64,000 nucleotides of DNA from Chromobacterium vaccinii (GTDB taxonomy: Bacteria; Pseudomonadota; Gammaproteobacteria; Burkholderiales; Chromobacteriaceae), in assembly GCF_000971335.1 (NCBI RefSeq), contig NZ_JZJL01000013.1, positions 45,512 through 109,511 on the forward strand, written 5' to 3'. How positions within the stretch are numbered: position 1 is the stretch's first letter; the number at the start of each line of letters is the position of its first letter. Shown here piece after piece: positions 1-14,754 of the stretch. The translations under genes were made by a program, and so were the position numbers. A model generated the notes under the pieces. That model ran no database searches. It worked only from the letters and a program-made list of their open reading frames with translations, and was not told the DNA's origin.

Positions 1-245
1 GGCTGCACCTGCTGGACGATTCGAATCAGGTTCGTCGAGTCGGTCAGATCGCCGTAGTGCAGCTTGAAACGCTGATCCGGATCGTGCGGGTCTTGGTAAA
101 GATGATCAATGCGATCGGTGTTGAAGAGACTCGTGCGTCGCTTGACTCCGTGCACCTCGTAACCTTTGGACAGCAGGAACTCTGCTAAGTAAGCGCCATC
201 CTGGCCGGTAATACCAGTGATAAGAGCGACTTTCTTGTTCGACAT
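1..245 (-). CDS. gmd: GDP-mannose 4,6-dehydratase, N-terminal part (runs off the window)
   Basis: This is the first 81 or so codons of an SDR-family enzyme that converts GDP-D-mannose to GDP-4-keto-6-deoxy-D-mannose in the cytoplasm. The start ATG is at 243-245, with a GAAGAAAG Shine-Dalgarno-like stretch just upstream. The N-terminus shows the Rossmann motif [15 protein letters not shown] and, further on, [19 protein letters not shown] and HYGDLTD, all typical of Gmd. It lies 20 bp downstream of fcl on the same strand, so manC-fcl-gmd form one operon for GDP-L-fucose. The rest of the gene and probably more polysaccharide genes lie to the left. Identity is very likely; only completeness cannot be judged. 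Confidence 0.93.
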   Translation of the reverse strand, partial: MSNKKVALITGITGQDGAYLAEFLLSKGYEVHGVKRRTSLFNTDRIDHLYQDPHDPDQRFKLHYGDLTDSTNLIRIVQQVQ

Positions 246-265
246 CGTATTCTTTCTTCGCAAAA

Positions 266-1201
266 TCAGTATCGGAAAGGAGCAGCTTCATAGGCCAGAC
301 GTAGCCCTTCGCTCAACGGGGTGCGCGCACACCAGCCCAACGCTTCCAGGCGACCGACATCCAGTAATTTGCGCGGCGTGCCATCTGGCTTGGACAAATC
401 AAATACAATGCGCCCCTCAAAGCCTACAGTGGCCATTACCATCTCGGCCAACTCGCGGATCGTCACATCCTCGCCTGTGCCGATGTTGACCAGATCGCCG
501 TCATAATCCCGCTCCATCAGGTGAACGCAAGCATCGGCTAAGTCATCCACATACAGGAACTCGCGGCGCGGAGCGCCGCTTCCCCAAACCACGCACTCCT
601 TGTCGCCGCGCAGTTTTGCCTCATGCGCCTTGCGCAGCAGCGCCGGCAAAACATGGCTGCTGACCAAATCGTAATTGTCGTTGGGGCCATAAAGGTTGGT
701 GGGCATCACGCTCACATACTGTCGGCCATACTGACGGTTGTAGCTCTCGGCCAGCTTGATGCCCGCGATCTTGGCTATGGCGTAAGGCTCATTGGTCTGC
801 TCCAGCAATCCCGTCAGCAGGTACTCTTCCTTGATGGGCTGAGGACAGTCCCGCGGATAGATACAGCTGGAGCCGAGGAACATTAACCGCTGCACACCCG
901 CCAAATGCGCGCCATGGATGAGATTGGCCTCTATCATCAGGTTCTGATAGATAAAGTCAGCACGCTGCAGATTGTTAGCCTGAATGCCCCCCACCTTGGC
1001 AGCGGCGATGAAAAGGTAATGCGGCTTCTCACGAGCCAAGAACTCATGCACCGAGCGTGAGTCGAGCAGATCCAAATCTGAACGGTCGGCGGTAAGGATG
1101 CTTGTGTAGCCCGCGGCACGCAGTCGTCGTGCAAGAGCGCTGCCAACCATGCCACGGTGGCCCGTTACAAAAATCTTACTATCTTTGTCCATGCTGCTCA
1201 C
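266..1201 (-). CDS. fcl: GDP-L-fucose synthase (GDP-4-keto-6-deoxymannose 3,5-epimerase/4-reductase)
   Basis: This enzyme finishes GDP-L-fucose synthesis by epimerising and NADPH-reducing the Gmd product. The 311-residue protein has the NADP motif [10 protein letters not shown] near residues 13-22. It also has the SDR catalytic Ser in GSSCIYP (about 110-116) and Tyr140/Lys144 in YAIAK, as in the GMER family. The longest frame begins with GTG at 1201, overlapping the manC TGA. An in-frame ATG at 1192 gives a product three residues shorter and is equally possible, because neither start has a strong ribosome site. The overlap with manC and the 20-bp gap to gmd point to tight co-translation. GC is clearly below the flanking housekeeping genes, as is usual for polysaccharide loci. 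Confidence 0.93.
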   Translation of the reverse strand: MSSMDKDSKIFVTGHRGMVGSALARRLRAAGYTSILTADRSDLDLLDSRSVHEFLAREKPHYLFIAAAKVGGIQANNLQRADFIYQNLMIEANLIHGAHLAGVQRLMFLGSSCIYPRDCPQPIKEEYLLTGLLEQTNEPYAIAKIAGIKLAESYNRQYGRQYVSVMPTNLYGPNDNYDLVSSHVLPALLRKAHEAKLRGDKECVVWGSGAPRREFLYVDDLADACVHLMERDYDGDLVNIGTGEDVTIRELAEMVMATVGFEGRIVFDLSKPDGTPRKLLDVGRLEALGWCARTPLSEGLRLAYEAAPFRY

Positions 1202-2640
1202 TGCCGACCATAGGTATCTTCGAAGCGCACGATATCATCTTCACCCAAATAGCTCCCAGACTGTACCTCTATGATTTCCAATGGAATCGTCCCCGGATTA
1301 GCCAACCGGTGTACCTCGCCTAGGGGAATATAGGTCGACTGATTTTCGGTCAACAGAATGACATTGTCGCCATTTGTAATCTCGGCGGTACCTTTGACCA
1401 CGATCCAATGCTCGGCACGATGGTGGTGTTTTTGCAGGCTCAAGCTAGCCTTAGGCTTGACCTGAATGCGTTTGACTTTGAAACGCCCGCCTTCATCAAG
1501 GCTGTCATACCATCCCCAAGGACGGTGAACCTTGCGATGCAGCGCATACTCTTCCCGCTTTTTCTGCCCCAAGGCATTGACAACGCGTTTGACATCTTGG
1601 CTGCGCGACTGGTTGACCACAAGCACAGCGTCAGGCGTTTCAACAACAATGACGTCGTCAATCCCGACCAGGCTGACTAACCGGCTGGTTGCATGCACAA
1701 GTGTATTGTGGCTGTCGATTGCCAGCACATCCCCAACATGCGCATTCCCGGACTCATCCTTCGGCAAGACTTTCCAAACGGCATCCCAAGCGCCCAAATC
1801 GCTCCAGCCTGCATCCAGAGGAACCATTTTAATATCGAAACGGCTGCCCGGGCAGCGCTCCATCACGGCATAGTCAACGGAATCGGAAGGGATTTTGGCG
1901 AATTCGCCCCTGCCGGGTCTGATAAATTGAGCATCGACAGTACGCTGAGTCCAAGCCAGATAGGTTGCATCCAGAATATCGCTGCGAAACTGTTCTAGCG
2001 CCTTCAGCCACACAGAGGCCTTGAGTACAAACATGCCCGCATTCCAATAATACCCACCCTCAATAAGATAGGACTCAGCAGTTTCCTCGTCTGGTTTCTC
2101 AACGAAGCGCTTAACAACCTGAGCACTACCATTTGCATTGGCATTGTGGATCTGGATATAGCCGTAGCCCGTCTCAGGACGATCCGGCGTCACACCCAGA
2201 ATCACTATCGCTTCGTTTGCCGCCTCGCGAATCGCCGACTGCGTTGCCGATGCAAATGCCACAGCATCAGTCACCATCTGATCAGCAGGGGTAACAACCA
2301 AAACCGGATCATCGCCACTTGCCATTGCAGCCAAGGCCGCCAGAGTAAGCGCTGGCGCCGTATTTCGGCCGATCGGCTCAAGCAAGGCTGCACCCAACTC
2401 GATGTCGACTTCACGCAACTGCTCTGCGGCGAGGAAGCGATGATCCTCACCTGTGACAATGAGCGGAGAAGCAATCTTCAGGTCAACGTCACCCAAATTT
2501 GACAGGCGCTGCGCCGCTTGCTGAAACAGGCTTTCCTGACCATTCAGGCACAGAAACTGCTTCGGAAAACCAGCCCGGGAAAGCGGCCACAAACGAGTCC
2601 CTGAACCTCCACACAAAATGACGGGAGTGACCTTGATCAT
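1198..2640 (-). CDS. manC: Mannose-1-phosphate guanylyltransferase / mannose-6-phosphate isomerase
   Basis: This 480-residue bifunctional type II PMI/GMP makes mannose-6-P from fructose-6-P and GDP-mannose from mannose-1-P. The N-terminal nucleotidyltransferase motif [12 protein letters not shown] lies at residues 11-22, followed by FPKQF. The C-terminal cupin isomerase domain carries the metal-binding stretch [15 protein letters not shown]. The start ATG at 2638-2640 is preceded by a strong GGGGAGGA ribosome site. It is the first gene of the manC-fcl-gmd operon, and its leader carries an ops-like element about 90 bp before the start. No phosphomannomutase gene is visible here, so ManB must be encoded elsewhere or further left. 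Confidence 0.95.
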   Translation of the reverse strand: MIKVTPVILCGGSGTRLWPLSRAGFPKQFLCLNGQESLFQQAAQRLSNLGDVDLKIASPLIVTGEDHRFLAAEQLREVDIELGAALLEPIGRNTAPALTLAALAAMASGDDPVLVVTPADQMVTDAVAFASATQSAIREAANEAIVILGVTPDRPETGYGYIQIHNANANGSAQVVKRFVEKPDEETAESYLIEGGYYWNAGMFVLKASVWLKALEQFRSDILDATYLAWTQRTVDAQFIRPGRGEFAKIPSDSVDYAVMERCPGSRFDIKMVPLDAGWSDLGAWDAVWKVLPKDESGNAHVGDVLAIDSHNTLVHATSRLVSLVGIDDVIVVETPDAVLVVNQSRSQDVKRVVNALGQKKREEYALHRKVHRPWGWYDSLDEGGRFKVKRIQVKPKASLSLQKHHHRAEHWIVVKGTAEITNGDNVILLTENQSTYIPLGEVHRLANPGTIPLEIIEVQSGSYLGEDDIVRFEDTYGRQ

Positions 2641-4188
2641 GATTTTCGTCCTCCCCAGCCTGTTTGATCAACTTCTAATTTCCGCATCCAGCCCCCTGCT
2701 TCATATCAGAAAAGCCTTGGTCAGCACCGCACGCTACCGTCATCGGGGCCAGCAGATTAGGCATAACCGAGTTTGTTGTTATCACCGGAGAAGCCCTGCC
2801 TTTTGACTAAAATCCTTGTCAATCGGCGGCTCATACAGCTGATTAGCGCATCGCCTTCCTCAGTCTTTGCGCCAACGCAGGCTAGGATACTCTTGCCACC
2901 GCAGGCCCAGCCGCACCTTCCAAGAACTTAACAGGCCAAGCGGTCACGGGAACAATGCCAAAGAGTGAACACATGGATCAAGCGCACAAGCGTCCGACCC
3001 GTATCACGTTCAGCAAACTCGATAAGAGCACTCAATGATGAGCGGATTCTAGTGAAAACAGCCATTAGGGGGAAGAGGCTTCCAAACTTTTAGGCAGGAA
3101 GTCTCTAGTACATCCCTCGCTTAATTTCGCCCAAGACATCGGCACTGACTAGCCATTCGCCATCACTGACAGTGCAATCAATTATGCGTCTACCACGAGC
3201 CCGCGATCGAATCGAACGTTCGCATCAAACGCATTCGGAATCCGGTCACCAAGAGCCGTCGCAGAAAACTACAGAAATCCACCTGCGTCGAACACCCATA
3301 AACGAACCATTGACTGTTCACGCCGACACAATACATATCGGCACTCTTGCGACCACCCAACCAAATTGGCATCGCACCTCAAAAAATCAAGACAATGTCC
3401 ACTAGAACCATTGTGGCGCCGAAAAATTCAACCAGCTTGGTATTGCTTATCATTCTCAATGGTGCGCCTTCAAAATTGTCGATTTTTGTGACGTCAGGAA
3501 CCACAACCAAAAGTTGCACGCACTCATGACTAACCGTACCCCCACCTGGCAATTTGGCTTCATCATTGAGAAGCTGTGACGCAACCATTTGTGCATGTCC
3601 TGCGAGCCGCTTCCTTTGCACCACGCTCAATGACTCGATCTGTGAGGCCGGATCTAAGAGTCTGTTTACGATCTTTTTACGAGCAACGCAGCCCGCAGGC
3701 CAGATGTAAAGCAGAGTGCGTAGGCTTTCGTTATTACAAGGCGCCGCAGCTGACCCGTCGGCCGAACAGCCTTATGGGGCCTTTTTCTGCCAGCGCATGG
3801 TTTTGGCGAACGTCCCTTGCAGTGAATGACACTGCGGCAGGCTGATTTTCGCGCCCTGCATCCGACAAAAAATGGCCGCTGCCGCAAAAAGATCGTCAGC
3901 AGGCTTAAGATACCAATCCATCCCAATAAGTAGATGAGCCGTCTCATCGGTATCAGCATGGCCTCATCCAAGCCGCCCACAGCTTTAGTCGAGCTCCTGC
4001 GTCACAATGCGCGGCGCGCGATGCGCACCCTGGCCACAGGCTACGCCCCAGAACAAGGGATAGCAATTATCCATGATCCCTTCTCCTCGACACCATATTC
4101 TCTAAAATAGTGACGAACGCGTGCCATTGTACGAATAGGATGATGCAAAAATGCAGCCTGTGGTTGTTGCGCCAAGGCATCTGCAATG
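2641..4188. other. Gene-poor, lower-GC region between the fucose operon and gltD
   Basis: About 1.55 kb separates manC from the gltD terminator. It holds the manC leader with an ops-like element at 2730-2741, and otherwise no gene I can defend. Two short minus-strand frames follow each other (3379-3630, 83 codons; 3190-3372, 60 codons), and another (3666-3980) begins with a hydrophobic stretch. None shows a recognisable domain, and all lie in DNA with poor coding character. At 3657-3673 a GAGTCTGTTTACGATCT stretch resembles an insertion-sequence end, but no matching inverted copy was found. The region could be decayed accessory DNA or a long regulatory spacer for the polysaccharide operon. 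Confidence 0.5.
2730..2741 (-). promoter_or_regulatory. ops-like element (RfaH/NusG-paralogue recruitment site) in the manC leader
   Basis: Read on the minus strand, the sequence is GACGGTAGCGTG, one base away from the enterobacterial ops core GGCGGTAGCGTG. It lies about 90 bp upstream of the manC start and in the same orientation as the polysaccharide operon. That is the place where ops recruits RfaH to paused RNA polymerase to allow long operons to be read through. Only the core is well matched; the rest of the classical JUMPstart sequence is not. The match and position are seen directly, but the function is inferred. Confidence 0.55.
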
Positions 4189-4218
4189 CAAAAGAGCCAG
4201 GGAGGAACGGCCCTGGCT
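4189..4218 (-). terminator. Intrinsic terminator of the gltBD operon
   Basis: AGCCAGGG (4195-4202) pairs perfectly with CCCTGGCT (4211-4218) across an 8-base loop. On the minus strand the hairpin is followed by CTCTTTTGC, a short U-rich tail. It begins 3 bp after the gltD stop codon. Confidence 0.75.
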
Positions 4219-4221
4219 TGG

Positions 4222-10151
<5,930 letters not shown>

Positions 10152-10187
10152 TTCTCTACCCGTTTATACTTTGTAGTGATGCGTTCG

Positions 10188-10217
10188 ATTCTACGGGCAA
10201 GATCGCGCCAGCCGCAA
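10188..10217 (-). promoter_or_regulatory. Predicted sigma-70 promoter of gltBD
   Basis: On the minus strand, TTGCGG (10212-10217) and TAGAAT (10188-10193) are separated by 18 bp. This puts the start of transcription near 10180 and leaves a 5' leader of about 30 nt before the gltB ATG. The call rests on consensus matching only. Confidence 0.4.
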
Positions 10218-10238
10218 GACAGTTTGGCGCAGCGCAAT

Positions 10239-10262
10239 AATCATTTGATTTCAATCATTTGA
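10239..10262. repeat. Direct repeat with overlapping FNR-like box between gltB and the cardiolipin synthase gene
   Basis: The 10-mer AATCATTTGA occurs twice (10239-10248 and 10253-10262) with a 4-bp spacer. Across the junction reads TTGAT-TTCA-ATCAT (10245-10258), matching 9 of 10 defined bases of the FNR/ANR consensus TTGAT-N4-ATCAA. It lies upstream of the predicted gltB promoter in the divergent gltB/cls intergenic region, the only non-coding stretch between those genes (10152-10433). It is probably a regulator binding site, but which regulator and which gene are unknown. Confidence 0.4.
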
Positions 10263-10433
10263 AGCGCAATGACTTGTTTTGATATGTAATTCCACTACTC
10301 GATTACTGCATTTTTTTTGAGTTTTTGAGACGAAAATTTTCAAAAAAACGACAGTGTTTCTCATTGAAAACCAGATACAAAGTAGCCATTTCAGCAATAT
10401 TTTGTATTCTGTCAGACAAAATTCAGAAAAATC

Positions 10434-11951
10434 ATGGACCGAGAAGAGCAGTCGCAACAGACTCTGCAATTCGTCCGCCAGCTGGCGGAACAGGCGCTTT
10501 CCCGCTCCGCCGGCGCGCCGCTGGTGGGCGGCAATCAGGTGCGCCTGCTTTACGACAGCGCCGAGAACTTCCCTGCCTGGGAAAAATCCATCTCTTCCAG
10601 CCAGAATTCCGTCTTCATCGAAATGTATATTTTCGCCAATGACCAATTTGGACTGAAAATGCGAGATATCCTTATAGAAAGGGCAAAGCAAGGCATACAA
10701 GTTTGCCTGCTCTATGATTGGCTGGGCAGCTGGCGCGCTCACTTGTCCAGCTTCTTCAAACCGCTGCTGGATGCGGGCGCCGAAGTGCGCGCCTATCATC
10801 CGCCCAGCCTGAGCGCCGGACTCGCCCTGCTGGGACGCAACCACCGCAAGATGATCATCGTCGACCGGCGAGAGCTGTTCGTCGCCGGCCTGTGCGTCAG
10901 CCAGAGCTGGCAAGGCCAGCCCGACAAGGGGCTCGCGCCGTGGCGCGACACCGGCCTGGCGCTGCGCGGCCCCTTGCTGGCGCCGGCGCTGGCCGCCTTC
11001 GCCGACAGCTGGGCCAGCTGCGGCGAGCCCTTGGACGCGCGCTGGCTGGCTCCTGCCGATACGCGGCCCTGCGGCGAGGCGGCCGCGCGGCTGATCGCCA
11101 CCACGCCGTCCACCGCGCGGATGATGCGGCTGGACCTCTTGGTAGCCAGTTTCGCCCGCCGCACCTTGTGGCTGACCGACGCCTATTTCATGGCCACCAG
11201 CCTCTACCTGTCCGCGCTGAAGCAGGCGGCCCGGGACGGCGTCGACGTGCGCCTGCTGGTGCCGCGCTCCAGCGACATCCGCTGGATCGCCGCCGTGTCC
11301 CGCACCCAGTATCGCCCGCTGCTGGAAGCCGGGGTGCGGGTGTTCGAATGGAACGGGCCGATGATCCACGCCAAGACGGCGGTAGCCGACGGCCGCTGGG
11401 CCCGCATCGGCTCTACCAACCTCAATCTGTCGAGCTGGCTGGTCAACCGCGAGCTGGACATCGCGCTGGAGGACGCCGGCCTGGCCGGAGAACTGGCCGA
11501 CCGCTTCCTGCAGGATCTGGAGCAGTCCACCGAGATCGTGCTGCGCCAGGAACGGCGCAAACCGGTGCCGCGTCCTGTCAGCAAGCAGGAAAGGCGGATA
11601 CGCGGCACGCCCAGGGAAATGGCGCTCAGCAGCGCCAGCGCCGCGGCGCGCCAGGCAATGCGCATCGGCGACGCGCTGGGCTCCGCGGTGCGCGGCAGCC
11701 GGATGGTGGAAAGCAGCGAGGCGCCGGCCTTTCTCAGCATCGGCGTCGCCCTGTGCCTGCTGGCACTGACCATCGCCTACTTCCCCTGGCTGGCCGCCGC
11801 GCCGCTGGTCGCGCTGCTGGCCGCCGGCGGCCTGGCGGTGGTATCCAAGGCAGCCGGCCTGTATCTGGAAAAACGGAGAAAAAAACAACAGTTGCGCTTG
11901 GCGCAGCCCCCCTCCGACGACACCCGGGACCCGCCTGCCGACTGCCAATGA
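10434..11951 (+). CDS. Phospholipase D-family protein, cardiolipin synthase-like (ClsB/C type)
   Basis: The 505-residue protein has two HKD half-sites. The first is NHRKMIIVD near residues 139-147. The second is HAKTAVADGRWARIGSTNLN near residues 310-330. This pair is the signature of cardiolipin synthases that join two phosphatidyl lipids at the inner membrane. There is no N-terminal transmembrane pair as in ClsA. Instead two hydrophobic segments lie near the C-terminus (about 435-480), followed by a Lys/Arg-rich tail that would anchor it. The ATG at 10434 has only a weak ribosome site in AT-rich DNA. It is transcribed divergently from gltB and appears monocistronic. Another PLD-type transferase remains possible. 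Confidence 0.8.
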   Translation: MDREEQSQQTLQFVRQLAEQALSRSAGAPLVGGNQVRLLYDSAENFPAWEKSISSSQNSVFIEMYIFANDQFGLKMRDILIERAKQGIQVCLLYDWLGSWRAHLSSFFKPLLDAGAEVRAYHPPSLSAGLALLGRNHRKMIIVDRRELFVAGLCVSQSWQGQPDKGLAPWRDTGLALRGPLLAPALAAFADSWASCGEPLDARWLAPADTRPCGEAAARLIATTPSTARMMRLDLLVASFARRTLWLTDAYFMATSLYLSALKQAARDGVDVRLLVPRSSDIRWIAAVSRTQYRPLLEAGVRVFEWNGPMIHAKTAVADGRWARIGSTNLNLSSWLVNRELDIALEDAGLAGELADRFLQDLEQSTEIVLRQERRKPVPRPVSKQERRIRGTPREMALSSASAAARQAMRIGDALGSAVRGSRMVESSEAPAFLSIGVALCLLALTIAYFPWLAAAPLVALLAAGGLAVVSKAAGLYLEKRRKKQQLRLAQPPSDDTRDPPADCQ

Positions 11952-12085
11952 AAACAGCCCCTTAACCGTCCCGGAAGGGCATGTGGGCAGGGGCTCCCCC
12001 CTCCTCTTGCCCCGGGTGATTGTTCAAGGCGCGATTTTTTCACGCCATCTACCGCAACGCACAACAACATGACAGGCAAAGGGTC

Positions 12086-12434
12086 TACAATGCGCGCTTC
12101 TTGGGATGTTCTCCAGGCCGGCTGACGTGAAGCGACCGATGGTCGCCAGGTACGGACCGCGGCGCAAAGCGACCCTGTTTTAGATCGGCTGTTCCGCGCT
12201 CGGCGCGGCGCCCCGCCTGTTGTCCAGACACGGCGGCTCGCCCTCCCCCAGCAAGGCCCAGCCCACTATTTCGCGCCTCAAGGCCAGCCTCCAGGGCGGC
12301 GGCGAAGACCCGTTCTTCTGCCCGTGCGTACAGATCTGCGCCCCACGCGCACCTAGCGACATTGCCGCGGCAAAGTCCGGTGACGCCATCGGCTCCGCTG
12401 CAATGTCCGAGTTAACAGCAACAAGGACTCAGGT
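12086..12434 (+). promoter_or_regulatory. Leader region of the amino-acid decarboxylase gene, with a short basic open frame
   Basis: A TACAAT -10-like hexamer at 12086-12091 precedes a 25-codon frame (ATG at 12106, TAG at 12181-12183). That frame encodes five Arg and two Lys residues, among them an Arg-Arg-Lys run near its end. A GC-rich stretch with potential stems (around 12195-12215 and 12290-12305) follows before the decarboxylase start at 12435. An Arg/Lys-rich mini-frame ahead of a decarboxylase of basic amino acids suggests a leader peptide. No convincing -35 box or terminator/antiterminator pair is visible, so this is tentative. Confidence 0.25.
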
Positions 12435-14693
12435 ATGCGTTTTCACTTCCCCATCGTGATCATCGACGAGGATTTCCGCTCGGAAAACACCAGCGGCTCC
12501 GGCATCCGCGAACTGGCCGCCGCCATGGAGGCGGAAGGCATGAGCGTGATCGGCTACACCAGCTACGGCGACCTCACCTCCTTCGCCCAGCAGCAGAGCC
12601 GCGCCGCCGGCTTCATCCTGTCGATAGACGACGAGGAATTCCAGACCGTGGACTCGGCCCAAGAGTCGCTGGGCAATCTGTACGGCTTCGTCGCCGAGAT
12701 CCGCCGCCGCAATCCGGACATCCCGGTCTACCTGTACGGCGAAACCCGCACCGCGCGCCACATTCCCAACGACATCCTGCGCGAGCTGCATGGCTTCATC
12801 CACATGCACGAGGACACGCCGGAATTCGTCGCCCGCCACATCATCCGCGAGGCCAAGAGCTATCTGGACAATCTGGCGCCGCCGTTCTTCCGCGCGCTGG
12901 TGGACTACGCCTACGACGGCTCCTATTCCTGGCACTGCCCCGGCCACTCCGGTGGCGTGGCCTTCCTGAAGAGTCCGGTGGGCCAGATGTTCCACCAGTT
13001 CTTCGGCGAGAACATGCTGCGCGCCGACGTGTGCAACGCGGTGGACGAGCTGGGCCAGCTGCTGGACCACACCGGCCCGGTGGCGGCGTCCGAGCGCAAC
13101 GCCGCCCGCATCTTCAACGCCGACCACCTGTTCTTCGTCACCAACGGCACCTCGACCTCGAACAAGATCGTCTGGCACAGCTGCGTCGCCGCCGGCGACA
13201 TCGTGCTGGTGGACCGCAACTGCCATAAGTCGAACCTGCACGCCATCATCATGACCGGCGCGATCCCGGTGTTCCTGATGCCGACGCGCAACCACTACGG
13301 CATCATCGGTCCGATTCCGAAATCCGAATTCCAGCCGGACACCATCAAGAAGAAGATCCTGGCCAATCCGTTCGCGCGCGAAATGCTGGAGCAGCGCCCC
13401 AACCGCAAGCCGCGCATCCTGACGCTGACCCAGTCCACCTACGACGGCATCCTGTACAACGTCGAGGAGATCAAGGGCCTGCTGGACGGCGAGGTGGACA
13501 CGCTGCACTTCGACGAAGCCTGGCTGCCGCACGCCTGCTTCCATGATTTCTACCGCGACTTCCACGCCATCGGCGAAGGCCGTCCGCGCTGCGAGGACAG
13601 CTTGGTGTTCTCCACCCAGTCCACTCACAAACTGCTGGCCGGCATCAGCCAGGCTTCGCAAATCCTGGTGCAGGACCCGCAGAACCGCCAGCTGGACACC
13701 GCCTGGTTCAACGAGGCTTACCTGATGCACACCTCGACCAGCCCGCAATACTCGATCATCGCCAGCTGCGACGTGGCCGCCGCGATGATGGAGCAGCCGG
13801 GCGGCCAGTCGCTGGTTGAAGAGTCGCTGGTGGAGGCGATGGAATTCCGCCGCGCGATGCGCAAGGTGGACGAGGAATACGGCCGCGACTGGTGGTTCAG
13901 CGTGTGGGGCCCGGACGACCTGTCCGACGACGGCATCTGCGACCAGACCGACTGGACGCTGCGCCCCGACGAGCGCTGGCACGGCTTCGCCGGCATCGAG
14001 GACGGCTTCAACATGCTGGACCCGATCAAGGCCACCGTGCTGACGCCGGGCCTGGACGTGGACGGCAGCTTCGAGGAAATGGGCATCCCGGCCGCCATCG
14101 TCACCAAGTACCTGACCGAACACGGCGTGGTGGTGGAAAAAACCGGCTTGTACAGCTTCTTCATCATGTTCACCATCGGCATCACCAAGGGCCGCTGGAA
14201 CACGCTGATCTCGCTGCTGCAGCAGTTCAAGGACGATTTCGACAAGAACCAGCCGCTGTGGCGCGTGATGCCGGAATTCGTCGCCAAGTACCCGCAATAC
14301 GATCGCGTCGGCCTGCAGGACCTGTGCCAGCGCATCCACGGCCTGTATACCAAGCACGACGTGGCGCGCCTGACCACCGACATCTACCTGTCCGACATGG
14401 AGCCGGCGATGCGCCCGGCCGACGCCTTCGCCAAGATGGCGCACCGCGAGATCGAGCGCGTGCCGGTGGACCAGCTGGAAGGCCGCGTCACCGCGGTGCT
14501 GCTGACGCCGTACCCGCCGGGCATCCCGCTGCTGATACCGGGCGAGCGCTTCAACAAAACCATCGTCGACTACCTGCGCTTCGCCCAAGCCTTCAACCGC
14601 GAGCTGCCGGGCTTCGAAACCGACGTCCACGGGCTGGTGGCGGTGGAGGTGCAGGACCGCAAGGTTTACTGCGTGGACTGCGTCAAGCAATAA
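12435..14693 (+). CDS. PLP-dependent arginine/lysine/ornithine decarboxylase, AdiA-like
   Basis: This 752-residue cytoplasmic enzyme belongs to the fold-type I, group III decarboxylases, close in length to AdiA (about 755). An N-terminal wing domain (residues 1-130) precedes the core. The core has the motif SWHCPGHSGGVAF, a DRNCHKSNLHA segment, the HFDEAW aspartate and the PLP lysine Lys399 in QSTHKLLAGISQ. A C-terminal domain ends in GFETDVHGL. Such enzymes turn Arg, Lys or Orn into agmatine, cadaverine or putrescine for acid tolerance or polyamine supply; substrate cannot be fixed from sequence. No antiporter gene is adjacent, which argues against a classic acid-resistance operon. AAGGA lies 9-13 bases before the ATG, and a strong terminator follows. 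Confidence 0.9.
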   Translation: MRFHFPIVIIDEDFRSENTSGSGIRELAAAMEAEGMSVIGYTSYGDLTSFAQQQSRAAGFILSIDDEEFQTVDSAQESLGNLYGFVAEIRRRNPDIPVYLYGETRTARHIPNDILRELHGFIHMHEDTPEFVARHIIREAKSYLDNLAPPFFRALVDYAYDGSYSWHCPGHSGGVAFLKSPVGQMFHQFFGENMLRADVCNAVDELGQLLDHTGPVAASERNAARIFNADHLFFVTNGTSTSNKIVWHSCVAAGDIVLVDRNCHKSNLHAIIMTGAIPVFLMPTRNHYGIIGPIPKSEFQPDTIKKKILANPFAREMLEQRPNRKPRILTLTQSTYDGILYNVEEIKGLLDGEVDTLHFDEAWLPHACFHDFYRDFHAIGEGRPRCEDSLVFSTQSTHKLLAGISQASQILVQDPQNRQLDTAWFNEAYLMHTSTSPQYSIIASCDVAAAMMEQPGGQSLVEESLVEAMEFRRAMRKVDEEYGRDWWFSVWGPDDLSDDGICDQTDWTLRPDERWHGFAGIEDGFNMLDPIKATVLTPGLDVDGSFEEMGIPAAIVTKYLTEHGVVVEKTGLYSFFIMFTIGITKGRWNTLISLLQQFKDDFDKNQPLWRVMPEFVAKYPQYDRVGLQDLCQRIHGLYTKHDVARLTTDIYLSDMEPAMRPADAFAKMAHREIERVPVDQLEGRVTAVLLTPYPPGIPLLIPGERFNKTIVDYLRFAQAFNRELPGFETDVHGLVAVEVQDRKVYCVDCVKQ

Positions 14694-14715
14694 GACAGTA
14701 GCCGGAAACAAAGAA

Positions 14716-14739
14716 GGCGGGAGCGATCCCGCCTTTTTT
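14716..14739 (+). terminator. Intrinsic terminator after the decarboxylase gene
   Basis: GGCGGGA (14716-14722) pairs with TCCCGCC (14727-14733) around a GCGA loop, followed by six T residues. It lies 22 bp beyond the stop codon and in front of the convergent diguanylate cyclase gene. Confidence 0.9.
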
Positions 14740-14754
14740 CATGCCGCTCCCAAC

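Noticed and set aside
3666..3980. A 104-codon minus-strand frame with a hydrophobic N-terminus
   Set aside because: It has no family resemblance or ribosome site, and it covers the suspected mobile-element end; not enough to call a gene.
10251..11948. A 565-codon minus-strand frame opposite the cardiolipin synthase gene
   Set aside because: Low-complexity composition and full overlap with a gene carrying two HKD motifs mark it as a shadow frame.
12220..12459. A 79-codon plus-strand frame with a TTG start overlapping the decarboxylase start
   Set aside because: No ribosome site, no domain, and it overlaps the real start out of frame; the GC-rich leader makes such a frame likely by chance.
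12429..14711. A 760-codon open frame on the minus strand opposite the decarboxylase gene
   Set aside because: It mirrors the well-conserved decarboxylase frame and has no recognisable domain; high-GC codon bias explains the openness.
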